Source: Sipunculus nudus (lineage: Eukaryota; Annelida; Sipuncula; Golfingiida; Sipunculidae). Taken from it: a stretch of DNA of 64,000 nucleotides. The DNA lies in assembly GCA_026874595.1 (NCBI GenBank), contig CM049316.1:39932695-39996694 (forward strand), given 5' to 3'. The notes under the pieces were generated by a model that was not told the DNA's origin, made no database searches, and was given only the letters and a program-made list of their open reading frames with translations. Below, piece by piece: positions 26,161 to 36,552 of this stretch. How positions within the stretch are numbered: position 1 is the stretch's first letter; each line of letters starts with the position of its first letter. Both the position numbers and the translations under genes were made by a program.

Positions 26161-26167
26161 ATATCAG

Positions 26168-26173
26168 ACTTAC
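26168..26173 (-). other. Consensus splice donor after the GPCR bundle
   Basis: On the minus strand the sequence reads CCGAG|GTAAGT. Reading through gives an immediate stop, so the C-terminal tail should be encoded by a further exon to the left. Confidence 0.6.
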
Positions 26174-26661
26174 CTCGGAGGCAGGGTTGGTTGGATCGCC
26201 TTTCTTGTTTTTGCATTGAATGGCCTTGACCTCTGGTGCAAACAGTCTCGTAACATCTTACGACCCTTAGTGGAACAGAGTGCTGCCATGGAAACCAGTA
26301 GTCCCTGTGACGCGTTCAGTATTGAATACAAATGTCGGATGACGATGGACCCCGTGAGTTTTGCAACAAACCCAAGAATCCAAGTCAGTCCCATCAGGAG
26401 AAAGAGTTTCATGTACAGTAAAGCATTAGCCCGATGGTCAACAGAACGTGAACAAGTATTTGCAGAGCGGCAAAGCAGCACGATGGCTACTACAAAACAG
26501 ACTATATTGAGCAGGAGAGATCCCGCTACAGGGCCGGAAAAAAAGAAAAGCAGTGAGCGTGATCTTGACATCCAGCAGTACTTCCGGCCATAGTCCGGTT
26601 TGAAATCGTCTCTCATGTTGGTGTGGTCTCCGATGAGAGCAGCTGTCACGATTAACGTTGG
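26174..26661 (-). pseudogene. GPCR section: TM4 end to TM7 and cytoplasmic start
   Basis: Directly follows the TAA in the same frame. It has YCWMSRSRS before TM5 (LLFFFSGPVAGSLLLNIVCF), TM6 (KLFLLMGLTWILGFVA, matching the class-B WxLG-type motif) and TM7 (YSILNASQGLLVSM, matching the NxxQGxxV motif of secretin/adhesion receptors). It ends at a splice donor GTAAGT at 26168-26173. Confidence 0.75.
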
Positions 26662-27162
26662 TTATAAAATAGCATTTAAGCAGTAATAAACAAAGTCCCT
26701 TTTCTTACTCTTCATCCTGTGAAGGTGAGAACTGGACCAGAGCATCCGGTCTATGTCCACTGCGAGGACAGACATCCAGGCAAACATGATTAAGTATAAC
26801 CAATGTAAACACACGCCCATAATATAACAAGCAATGCTCCTTGGCTGAGGAAGACTACTCAGCAAGAAGAAACGATGAGAAAGAAGCATGGCAGTCATAA
26901 AAGCAGTCTGAACACGTCGACCGGAGGAATTGAATTGTCTAAAAATCAACCACATCACAACATTAAAGCTAAGGGCCACTATTGATGTAGAAAGTAGAGT
27001 TATTTCAATAATACGAAGAATCCTGTTTGAAGAATTAGTCGTTTCTTTAGATAAATAATCAACACAGGTGAAGACGAACGTTCGCCCTATATGTTCGACC
27101 CTTACCTTTACGCCCGCGGATGTTAATTTGCTTCTATGTGTTCCTTTGTCTCTGTCTTCCAC
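26662..27162 (-). pseudogene. GPCR section: GPS region and TM1-TM4 start
   Basis: Starts in the region CHFVEDRDKG (just upstream in frame) and GVKVRVEHIG, then TFVFTCVDYL as the likely GPS/pre-TM1 segment. TM1 is IEITLLSTSIVALSFNVVMW, TM2 about VQTAFMTAMLLSH, TM3 around LHWLYLIMFAWMSVL. TM4 begins FVYYCLNAIL and is cut by TAA. The following codons continue in the same frame (PTLIVTAAL), so this is a point stop, not an intron. Confidence 0.7.
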
Positions 27163-27529
27163 GAAATGGCACAGAATTGAATGACCTGTTTCCTTGTGTT
27201 TTTGAACGATGGAATACAGTCAAGGTTATATCAACCATGTTGCTAAGCCATGGATTAGCATTGAAGATAACTTGTACCTGACCAGTGACATTTCTCTTTT
27301 ACCAGTTAGTCAAATCCAAGTCTTCTTCCTGGTCCGGTTTTAAAATGATGACAAATTCCAGAATAGCGTTGCTAGTAGACTCGTTCAGATACATTCGAAC
27401 CTCTGTATTGTTTATCCACTGCATGGTTCTTTGTAAATCTTTCCTCAGACCAAGAAATATTGTTCTCAAATGCTTGTAATAATGTGGAACGTGAGTGATG
27501 TCTAGGAGTTTAGGCTGCTCGGTCACATG

Positions 27530-28660
27530 GTCGTGTGTGAGATGTCCGTCACTTTCCGCAATGTTTTGATTTGTAAACCAGTCTCTGGCACTGTTGTATG
27601 TGTTAAGTGTTCTAATCTGATCTTCAGTGACGTTTTGAATTTTAGACTGATCCGTGTTTGGGTAAGCTGTTATAATAGTATCCTCTGTGATGTTATCGGC
27701 TTTAGAATGGTCAGTGACATCTTTATGATCAATATGATCTCCTCTGTAAACGTCTGCCATAATTATTATTTTAGGCTGGTCAGTGAAATTGTAATACGTG
27801 TTAAGTCTTCTCCGATCTTCAGTGAGATATTGGGCTCCAGACTGACCAGTTTCATTGTTATACGTGTCATTTGCCCTCATCTGATCTTCTGTTGTAGATT
27901 GGATTTTAGACTGATCAGTGATATTGTCAGTCGTATAAAGTACTCCGTCATTACCGATGATGTTTTGGTTGTTCGTTTTAGCAGTTTCATTTGCTTTAAC
28001 TTGGTCTTCCGTGATGTTTCGGATACTTGACTGCTCCATGACATTGTTATACGTGTATTGCTCCCCGTGCTTTTCTTTAATGTTGTGTATTATAAACGGA
28101 TTAGCGATATTGTTACTAGTTTGAGGAACTGTAATCTGACCTTCAGGGATGTTTTGGACTTTTGACAGAGTGAAATTGTTATCCTTGTAAAATACTTTGA
28201 GATCTTGTTTGATCGGTTGGATTTTTGCCTGCTTGGTTACATTGTTGTGCGTGATATTTAGTCTGATATGATCCTCTTTGATATTTATAACTTTACACTG
28301 ACCAGTGACATTGTTGTACGTGTTATTTGGTCTGAACTGATCTTCCGAGATGTTTTTGTTTTAAACTGCTCGGTTACATTGTTGTACGTGTTATTTGCTA
28401 TGATGGGATCTTCTGTTATGTTTTTGATTTTATACTGACTAGTGACATTGTTATTCGTGTGAAGTGCACTAATCATACCTTGAGTAATGTTTTCAATTTT
28501 AGACTGTGTTGTAACGATGTACGTGTCAATGTGCGGGGAAAGTGCACCGTCATCTCCTGTGAAGTTTTTGCTATTGAACTGAGCAGTGACATTGTTATAC
28601 GTGATATTTGCTTTAATCGGATCTTCAGAAATACTTTTGCTTCCCGACTTATCAGCAAAT
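27530..28660 (-). repeat. Coding minisatellite: about 66-bp units in the GPCR stalk
   Basis: The translated units follow NITEDxIxAxNTYNNVTxQ with variation, each about 22 residues, in roughly 15 copies. Most units supply one to three N-x-T/S glycosylation sequons, which would make an extended sugar-coated stalk between the somatomedin B domain and the membrane. Both the first and second reading frames carry it, confirming that the frame break at 28355 lies inside one gene. Confidence 0.8.
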
Positions 28661-29742
28661 TCGTTATATGTGTGGAGCATTCTTATATGTTTATCCCGGT
28701 AACACATACTCCTATACTCTCCTTTACTGTAACCTGGTGGGCAGTCACTTGGCTCTTTGAAAATCCCTGTGAAAACCCGTTTCACAGACAACTGTTGGTC
28801 CTCGGTTATATCAAACAAAACATACAAGCGGGGTATCCTTAGACGATCAGGGCATTCAACTGTTTTTTCAATATAATCTTTGTAAAATGATACATCTTTA
28901 TAGTCTTTGTAACTTTCTCTTAACTTACATATATCATACAACGTCCAGTTCCTCTTACTGCACAGATTACAACTGACATACCTGTAAGACGCGCCTGAGT
29001 TTTTAAAGTTCATATGACACGGCCCACAGGTCGTACATTCACGTTTTGAGTATCCGTCGCATAAATTCCTTACCTTAATAAAATCGTTACATTTAAGAAT
29101 ATTGAAGTAACTCGGCATGATAAAATATCCTGATAACATAGTCTCGTTCAGAAGAGTATCGATGGGATCTTTGTTTCTAAACTCTCGGCTATTGAACTTA
29201 AATATACAGGGCTTTAAACTTGTGATACCGTTGCATAATGCGCATTTAATGGTTATATAATTTAAGGAAGTCTCTTCATCCGTAGCTGGTATAAAGCTGA
29301 ATATATCAGACTTAGACACTTTGCATGCGCTTTCACTCCGAGGACACGCTGCAATGAAAAGTGGAGTGACAGTCTCAGGCATAGGTGTTATACAAACCAT
29401 GTCATCGTGAAAGAAAGGTCTGGTGTCCTTTGTGTCACAAGAATTGAAAGCTGTAGCGTTCAGTCTTATCCCACTTTTGTAGTCATCAGGACAATGTTGA
29501 TGGAAATCATAACAACAGTCCTCAGACAGAACACACCACTGATCACAGTTACAGAATGTAAGGAATTCTCTTGACCCGCAAATGCCTTTACAAAAGTGAC
29601 AGATAGGCATGTCTGCTAGCTTGTTAGTCTTATGCAGCCGCCAATTATGCTGGATATCCACTGTCCACCACGGGTCATATCCTATGACGGTTGCTGGTAC
29701 AAGTAGATAAAGAAGTGTCAGGAACATTTTCTGATGATCCAT
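28285..29742 (-). CDS. N-terminal section of the GPCR: signal peptide, somatomedin B, Cys-rich region
   Basis: A 485-codon frame from the likely start Met (preceding MFLTLLYLLV core of the signal peptide) to a stop just after the frame break at 28357. The last 25 residues are off-frame. Paired cysteines continue past the somatomedin B fold (for example CALC, CTTCGPC, CNLC), suggesting a second disulfide-rich module at about residues 100-300. From about residue 362 the N-x-T-rich repeats begin. This part alone could in principle be made as a secreted protein. Confidence 0.7.
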   Translation of the reverse strand: MDHQKMFLTLLYLLVPATVIGYDPWWTVDIQHNWRLHKTNKLADMPICHFCKGICGSREFLTFCNCDQWCVLSEDCCYDFHQHCPDDYKSGIRLNATAFNSCDTKDTRPFFHDDMVCITPMPETVTPLFIAACPRSESACKVSKSDIFSFIPATDEETSLNYITIKCALCNGITSLKPCIFKFNSREFRNKDPIDTLLNETMLSGYFIMPSYFNILKCNDFIKVRNLCDGYSKRECTTCGPCHMNFKNSGASYRYVSCNLCSKRNWTLYDICKLRESYKDYKDVSFYKDYIEKTVECPDRLRIPRLYVLFDITEDQQLSVKRVFTGIFKEPSDCPPGYSKGEYRSMCYRDKHIRMLHTYNEFADKSGSKSISEDPIKANITYNNVTAQFNSKNFTGDDGALSPHIDTYIVTTQSKIENITQGMISALHTNNNVTSQYKIKNITEDPIIANNTYNNVTEQFKTKTSRKISSDQITRTTMSLVSVKL

Positions 29743-30330
29743 TGAATAATTTCTTTAAACCAAATGGAATCTAGAAAGTTAAAATATGTGAGTTAACGTT
29801 TTACAGGAATTTTAACCAATATGGCCTGTCCCTGTGAAATTGCTGCTGCATCAAGAGCTCCAACAGAACGTATGCACAGCTGTATTATAAAGTGCTGTCC
29901 TCGTAATGCTGATAGGTATTCTTTTTCATCCAGTTACATAGCACGGTGCTTTGACAGCAGAAACATTCCCACTTGCTGCACTGATAACCTCTGCTGACCC
30001 CACTTGAATTATCAGGATCCCCTGTTAAATTCCCCTATGGCATTATGTTTCATGTACGGCACCTAGGTTTTTCTGCGACCAATTGCTATCGCATACACTT
30101 ATGTGCCTTAAGCCACGTTAAACTTGTAAACAACTAATTGTGCATGCATGTAACGGGAGACCGTCGTCTCCGAGTCGTTTATAGTTTTCCAAGCAATACC
30201 ATTGGGCTGTCGTAGTCACGTGAGAACCCATTCATGTATCCATAACATGTATTCCATTGATTTAAAAAATTTTAAGATATGTTCAATAGAGTTGCTGACC
30301 AAGTTGTAACAGATTAAACGTTTGCTGAAA
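29743..30330. other. Upstream region of the GPCR, no gene seen
   Basis: No clear TATA or other core promoter element could be assigned. The GPCR 5' untranslated region and promoter would lie here, given the minus-strand start at 29742. Confidence 0.4.
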
Positions 30331-30334
30331 AAAA

Positions 30335-31891
30335 TTAGCTGCTATTCATAATGAACGATATAAAGTCATTTGAAATATAGCAATCACTCTTTGAACGTCG
30401 TCCGTCCGTCCGTCTGTAAACAGGACACAATTCATAACCGCTGGATATGGAATCTTTTCACTTAATATCTAGAGAGTTCCATGAAAAATCTCTTTGGACT
30501 CCTGAAATTTGGTCACTGTGATCCATACTCTCTGAGTTATGGGTCCTGTTTGTGGACCCCAGAATAATAAAAATCGATACAAAAGCTCCAGTATCTGATT
30601 AACTAATGCATCCATTGCCATGATTCTGTTCATGCTTATTTATCATAGGTTTCATCAGCTCCTGAAGAATCATGAAGACTTTTACTTCTTCTAATGTTTA
30701 GACATTTTTAGACTTTCATATGAGACCTTGAAACTTCTAACTTTACATCCAGAGACGTCAAAGGCAAATGTCCCTGAAAACTTCAAATAAGGTCACAGTG
30801 ACCAATATACTGCAAGCTACGGGCCGAAAACATGATTTTTTAGCACCCAGGGAGTCGGGGGGGCACAGATTTTATCCAAACAGCCTAGATTCTTCTACAT
30901 TGACATTCAGTGAGGTAAAGGCTTCTGTGAATCAGAAGCAGCGCACAGTTTTCAAAGCCGGGGAGTCGTGAATTCAAATCTCAGCCGAGGCGATGAGATC
31001 TTCACGGTCGGCCCTAACCTGAGTGAACGCTTTGCAAGCTTAATGGAAAGACTGTGCCCCACAACCGTGTATCACTCACAAACGTGTGCGTCTTTCAGGG
31101 GTCCCTGGGTGTTATGAACAGCAGTGGGAATGATTACATACCAAGAACCCGCAGGTGCAATAGACACCGGGCCTGGGTGAAACCAGGATACAAAATAATA
31201 TGACAGGAAGTGAGTGCTACAGCCCTGTTAAATGGTCCCAAACCGAAATGGAACTCTGCAGATGTACATACTAAGATTATGAATTAGAAAAGGGAGAATA
31301 AAAATGGAGGCGGTTCTCCAAAAAAAGTATTAAAAAGACATTCAGAGAGGTTCTTGGTATATATCCTTGGAAACATAAAAAATAGGTTACAGTGACCTAT
31401 ATTCTGCGAAAAATAGGGGAAAATGTGATTTGAGCAATATGACAGTCAAATGTACTCAAATTGTATCAATAAGGCCTGGACAAACATGATTTGAGTACCC
31501 TGAAAATCAGATGGGCTAAAGTTGTTTCAATTAGGCTTAGACTCTTCTAACGCAACATCCAGGGAGGTTTTGCGTAAATGTTTTCGGAAACCTGAAACTT
31601 TGTCATGATGACCTTTATCCTTTGAGCTCCCGGTCGAAAATATGATGGTTAGCAGCCAGAGAGTCAGACGGGGCAAAAATTGTATCCGTTAGCCCTAGAA
31701 TATTCTTATATGACATCCAGAGAAGCCCTTAATTTCAGGTTTCCAAGATTTTTCATGGACATCCTTAGATAAAACAAGTTTCAGTTAAGTTTTTTGCCCT
31801 GTTTATGGCCGGGTCACCGGACAACTGAATGGGCGAAGGACAAATTGTGATCGCTATAGCTCAGATGATTTAAGGTCAGCTCAGCTAAAAA
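30335..31891. mobile_element. TIR element with internal 155-bp-type tandem units, copy 1
   Basis: The left end (TTAGCTG, then TATAGCAATCACTCTTTG near 30380) and the right end (ATTGTGATCGCTATAGCTCA to CAGCTCAGCTAAAAA, ending about 31891) are inverted partners. Next to the left end is the simple run CGTCCGTCCGTCC. The interior consists of diverged tandem units which, read in reverse, match those at 58.2-59.6 kb (GTTTCCGAAAACATTT, GGATACAATTTTTGCCCCG). A SINE is inserted at 30921-31205. There is no coding region, so it is non-autonomous. Confidence 0.65.
30921..31205 (+). mobile_element. tRNA-derived SINE, copy 2 (nested)
   Basis: GCTTCTGTGAATCAGAAGC, CAAAGCCGGGGAGTCGTG and AATTCAAATC form the tRNA-like head. 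TTCACGGTC, GAGTGAACGCTTTGCAAGCT, TAATGG, TGTGCCCCACAACCGTGT and ACCAGGATA form the body and tail, all colinear with the copy at 10431-10622 on the other strand. It is longer than copy 1 by about 90 bases in the second half. It lies inside the TIR element, so it is the younger of the two. Confidence 0.7.
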
Positions 31892-32365
31892 TGAATATTA
31901 GTATTAATCTTTGCAGCACTACAAATTATACAGTAAATCTTTATAAATTTAAATAATTCAGAGTTATGACTGAGATATAAAACATTTATCAGGTTGATAA
32001 TATATAAGACACAACTGTTGAAAATGTAAATTTTTATCATCATTATTCAAATTAATTTTCTACTAACATAAAGAACGAAATAACTTTGGTCATAGTGTGA
32101 TGGAACCGCAAGCACGTCTGAACAAAAAAAAAAACGGGCAGTGGACAAGCGACTACATTATCCGCCAAATCATAGAAGCATGGGTAAAGTAAGAAATTGA
32201 ATGTTCCTGACATGACATGACATCAATATTTGTGGCCTTTAAGGTGCCATTATGTGTTATGATAAAAGATAAATTGATTGCAGGTGTCCGAAGCAGTCTT
32301 GCATACAAGATAACCCATTCCAAGATCAAATTTTCAGGTGAATACATCATAACTCCCTAAGAACA
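31892..32365. other. Sequence without a recognisable gene
   Basis: A+T-rich spacer between two repeat elements. No frame with a domain. Confidence 0.5.
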
Positions 32366-32369
32366 ATAC

Positions 32370-33375
32370 AACATATTCTATGAAAACGAAAAGGTGACAC
32401 CACCTGTCTGGTCTATAAAAAAATTCTATCAGATAGATGGACCTGCCAAATTTCAGATTAACCACTCCTGAGATATGAGCAGTTTTTAGCGAAAGCAAAC
32501 AGACGGATGTACGTAATTTCAGATCGCGCCGTCAATCTTGAGTACAAGAGACAGGGGTATCTAAGACATGGACATGCATGATTTCAGGCTAATACGGATA
32601 CAACTTTCAGAGAAGGGGGCATAAATGTATTCCATGAAAACAGGGAGATAGGTGCCACCATCTGTCTGGCCTACAGGAAAACCCCTCAAGATGGATGGAC
32701 ATGCGTCAAATTTCAGACCAATACTTTGAACCACTCCTGAAATACAAGCAGTTTTCACCCAAAGCAAATGCACGGATGGACCAACGCGAAAACGATTGCA
32801 GATGGCGCCATTAGTCTAGAATAGGAGAAGAAGGTGCCCAAGTACCATGGGTATGCATTTTTCTAGGCCAATACAGCAAACAGCTCCTGAGAAAAGGGCA
32901 TCAATGTATTCTATGAAAACGGGTTGGTTGGTGGCGCCACCTGTCTGGTCTACGAGAAAACTCTCTAAGATGAGTGGACATGCACATTTCAGACCAATAC
33001 ATCGAACCACTCCTGAAATATTAGCCATTTTCATCCAAAGTAATACACGGATAGACGCCATGAACAATTACAGCTGGCGCCACCAGTGTTGAGTACGAAG
33101 TGAAGGTATCCAAAATCTGTTGACATGCAAAACTTCAGCTCGATACATTGAACTAATTGCTAAGGCGTTTTGATCGCAAACACATGGACGGACATCACGT
33201 AAAAATGATTGCAGGTAGCGCCACCAGTTTCAAGTAGGAGATGATAGAATCCAAGATCTATAGACATGCACAATTTCAGCCTAATACATTGAACCACTCA
33301 TGAGATATTGGCTGTCATCACTAAGACACCCAGGTTCATACTGCATGAAAAAGATTGCAGGTGACGCCACCAGTC
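32370..33375 (+). repeat. Tandem array, units of about 255-280 bp, with GGCGCCACC cores
   Basis: The block CTATGAAAAC..GGTG.CACCACCTGTCTGG recurs at about 32376, 32631 and 32910. It is followed each time by AAGATGGATGGACATGC-like, TTTCAGACCAATAC and CACTCCTGAAATA words. Shorter units continue to 33370, each ending GCGCCACCAGT. Open frames on both strands simply track the repeat. Confidence 0.8.
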
Positions 33376-34190
33376 TTTGTAATGCACGAGTTCACATGTG
33401 AGCGAATATTTAATGTGGGTTTCGAAAAGATCGGTCCAAGGGTCCCAGACGAGTTCCCCGGAAACGAACGCGGCGACGGCGGAACATAATACCCGCAAAA
33501 CTCTGTTTTAAGAAACGAGCCTGATTAAAGTCAAATGAAAAAATGATCAAACCTCTAAAAGGTATGAACAAATCATGCATCAGCAATCGCGAAATTGCTA
33601 CTAATTCCACATCTGTGAATCCAAAACGGGCCAGTTTTCGTTTGTTGATTACAAATGTCCATATATTTTAAATGGTATATATTGAAGTCAGACGCATAAT
33701 GCAAACATTTGAAGCAATGCAAATAAGTAACTGGATTCTGAAATAAAAACTGACTGGACTTTGTAAGACATCTGCTCTCTTAAACGAAGAGATCATAAGT
33801 GCTTCAAAAGAGCCAGACAGATAACTAAAATTGCAAACCAATCCGTGAAACCATGGGTAAGAAAGATTGTTGGTTGATATGGTATTTACCGAAAATTTGT
33901 CGATTTTCGCTGAAATAAGTAAATAAGGCACGATACATTTGCATTCATACCCAGTATTATACTTTGTCTAGCATCCTCGTACTCGAATTTCTGCTTTAGA
34001 CGTGGATGAGCGTGTTATTGTCGTCCTATATCTCTCATATATATTCGGCTTGATTTCATGTTTGTTAAGGTCTTTTGCTTACACTGTCTCGGGGATTTGA
34101 AGATGGGACAGTTCCGGATTGTTTGACATACCCGCTGAGCAAATTGTGTAATTTGTGGGGAGATTTAAAAAAATCCTCCTAAGAATCATC
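33376..34190. other. Sequence without a recognisable gene
   Basis: Contains a short GC-rich patch (33420-33500), possibly the edge of a repeat. Nothing coding is supported. Confidence 0.5.
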
Positions 34191-34194
34191 AATA

Positions 34195-35200
34195 TTCTTG
34201 TAGCATTTTGAGCAAACCTGTGAGCTTATGCGATGGTGTGGCGTCGTCCGTCGTCTGTACGTAAACCCATACTATCTCGAAAACAAACGGAGCTAGCATC
34301 ACGAAATTTTGTGCAAAATATTAGCCATTTGAAAAAACTCTATCGGATTTTGCTTATTTTTTGGCTAACTGCATTTTCTTAGATTTTATAGAGAAAAGCT
34401 AAAAAAATTTAAAATCTTCTCCGCCAAAACGGTCCGGCCAAATTGTTCAAGATTTCACAGAAATAATTTCTTATACCATCTCTCTCACGATGGTTCGAAT
34501 GATTCGAGTTTGGTGAATTTTGGCCGAGTTACAGGAAGATGAACTTGGTCATCTGTCCAAAAAAGCACACTAAAATGACAATCTAAGAAACGGCCGGAGC
34601 TATCATGACCAAATTTTATGCCAGTGTTGGTCACATGAGTCATATACTATTAAATTCGGGTATTCGTGGCGCCACCTGCATTGTCTTTTTTGTACAGGGG
34701 TCATCGGTCATCTGTAAATTAACCCATAATTTCTCAGGAATAGCAAGAGCTAACATCCCCAAATTTTATGCAATAATCTGTCACATATCAAATGTTGTGG
34801 GATTCATCTTATTTATTTTTTTTTGCTATCTGCATTTTCTTAGATTTTATAGGGAAAAAGCTGATAAACCTTTAAAAGACTTCTTCTCGTAAACGATCCA
34901 GCCAAATAGTTGATGATCCCAGGGGCAAGCCCTCTCAAGTTTGTTCAAATGGTTTGCGTTTGATGAATTTGGGCGGAGTTACGTGAATTTGAACTTAGTC
35001 ATTTGGCCTAGTAATCATACTGACACAGCAATCTCAGAAATGACTGGAGCTAGCATCACCAAGCATTGTGAAAATGTTGGTCACATGACTCATATTTGAA
35101 ATTGCAGATTTTGTGGCGCCACCTACATTGACCTGTTTTTTACGGGCAAAAACCTCATAGTATTAGCCTTTTTCATCTGAAAAATGTTTATGATGAAACT
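34195..35200 (+). repeat. Tandem array, unit about 150 bp (double units of 300)
   Basis: The anchor GGAGCTAGCATCACCAAAT-type word recurs at 34291, 34598, 34748 and 35048 (spacings 307, 150, 300). Each is followed by TTTTATGC, TTGGTCACATGA and, in two units, GTGGCGCCACCT.CA. The left side starts with the CGTCGTCCGTCGTCTGT run seen in other elements of the cluster. No coding region. Confidence 0.8.
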
Positions 35201-35299
35201 ATCAAGCTGATTCGTTCAATTTTTCACGAGAAATATCCCAGGATATGGTTCTTTCAATTGCTTGAGTTTGTTGATTTTTGCTAGTGAAAAGCTTAATGG

Positions 35300-36230
35300 G
35301 GCTCAATCACCTATAAAGCATGTTGAGTTAACACGAAAAATAGTTTCTTCCCTTTAAAATAAATCTGTACCTGCCAAAACATTGCCTTGAAACCGTTTCT
35401 TTATACTGTAAACGAGTGTTGAAAACAGTGAACCGGGCGCGATGGCCGGTGTCACCATAAACATAGTGCGTGAGGCCGTGTGCAGAGCAGAGCCTCAACA
35501 CGTGTCAATCAAGATATGCCCTGACTGATTTGGCAAAATAAAATCGAATACATGTTCCCGCAGGCTGAAACACCACGTGTTACCCCTTTTAATCGGACCT
35601 CCGGTCACGCGGCCTTGTTATGGTAAACAGGCTCACGCGGACTGTGTTTACTAACACGCACGGTCATAACAAGGTGTTAAACAGTCGTATGCGAGGAAAT
35701 GAGACTGAAATGGTTCTGCTGGGAAACCTTTGTATAAAGCAAAACTGAACTGATAGTGTGAAAGAATAGGTATAATATTGATCCTGATTGTTTCCCTTTA
35801 AGTTGGTCTTATGGCAATTATTAAGCTTAATTCAATCTGAGGACTGCAGCAGTCTTCTTCTACAAAAATGTTGTTTCAATTATAACGTCTGTAACATTGC
35901 ATAAAATGATTCTTAGGTGGCTTTTGGTCAAGTTTACTTGAATGAATTTTGGTGAATTTTTGGACCTTTAACAGTGATAGGACCGCATTTTATTATGCCA
36001 AATATTTTGAACAAAAAGTCTTATGAATATGTCACCTTGAAAAAAAAGCATTTTAGCCAAAGTCTCTCAGTATGTGTTAACAGATTTACCAATAGGCCAA
36101 GATTGTGTCTGTATCTATGAATAGGTTGACAGGCTGCCAACTGTTTAAGATTTGGCAATAGGTCAAGAGTTCATTCAGTGCAGCCAGGTACAAACTTAAG
36201 GGAAGTTTGATGTATTGGCCTAATGTTTTG
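35300..36230. other. Sequence without a recognisable gene
   Basis: Includes an imperfect inverted pair at about 35437-35490 and 35600-35660 (TGTCACCATAAACATAGTGC against GTTTACTAACACG with GGCTCACGCGG), possibly a small fold-back element. Confidence 0.4.
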
Positions 36231-36248
36231 ACCTGTCTATGCGTCTTT

Positions 36249-36552
36249 GATGGCTTTCTCGTTCACAAGACAGATGTCGCCACCTACAATGACATTTGCA
36301 CAGTGTATGTGCCTGCTTATTTCTACTGAGGAATGTGATATATCAGCCTGAAATTGGGCATATTTATACATATTGGATAGCTTTATCGTGTACAAGACTG
36401 GTGGCGCTATCTACAATAATTTTTTTACAGTATATGTCCCTGCTTATTTTTCAGGAGGGTTTTGAAATATTAGCCTGAAATTGGGCATTTGTATACATCT
36501 CTAATAGCTTCGTTGTATACCAGACTGGTGGTGCCAGCTACAATCATTTTTA
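36249..36552 (+). repeat. Tandem array, unit about 127 bp, three units
   Basis: GATAGCTT.TCGTGTACAAGAC followed by TGGTGGCGCTATCTACAAT-type sequence recurs at about 36249, 36377 and 36503. Between are CCTGCTTATTT and AGCCTGAAATTGGGCAT. Confidence 0.85.

Larger units (their letters stand above)
26174..29742 (-). pseudogene. Somatomedin-B, secretin/adhesion-like GPCR with four lesions
   Basis: A long, nearly intron-free minus-strand reading region. Residues 1-21 are a signal peptide. Residues 51-84 form a somatomedin B domain with the exact eight-cysteine spacing (CKGIC, CNC, CVLSEDCC, C), plus an extra Cys48. A Cys-rich part follows to about residue 330. Next is a stalk of about 22-residue repeats rich in N-x-T sites, then a GPS-like stretch (FTCVD near 27070) and a 7TM_2-type bundle with CW and the TM5-TM7 motifs typical of the class. 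The reading frame breaks at 28353-28357 (one A short in an A run), stops at TAA 27299-27301, shifts again between 27160 and 27300, and stops at TAA 26662-26664 within TM4. The last codons meet a consensus donor (GAG|GTAAGT), so the tail continues in an unseen exon. Ligand and G protein are unknown. It could be a pseudogene, or partly assembly error. Confidence 0.75.

Noticed and set aside
27527-28842. Long plus-strand open frames of 127-167 codons
   Set aside because: Antisense shadows of the repetitive GPCR stalk.
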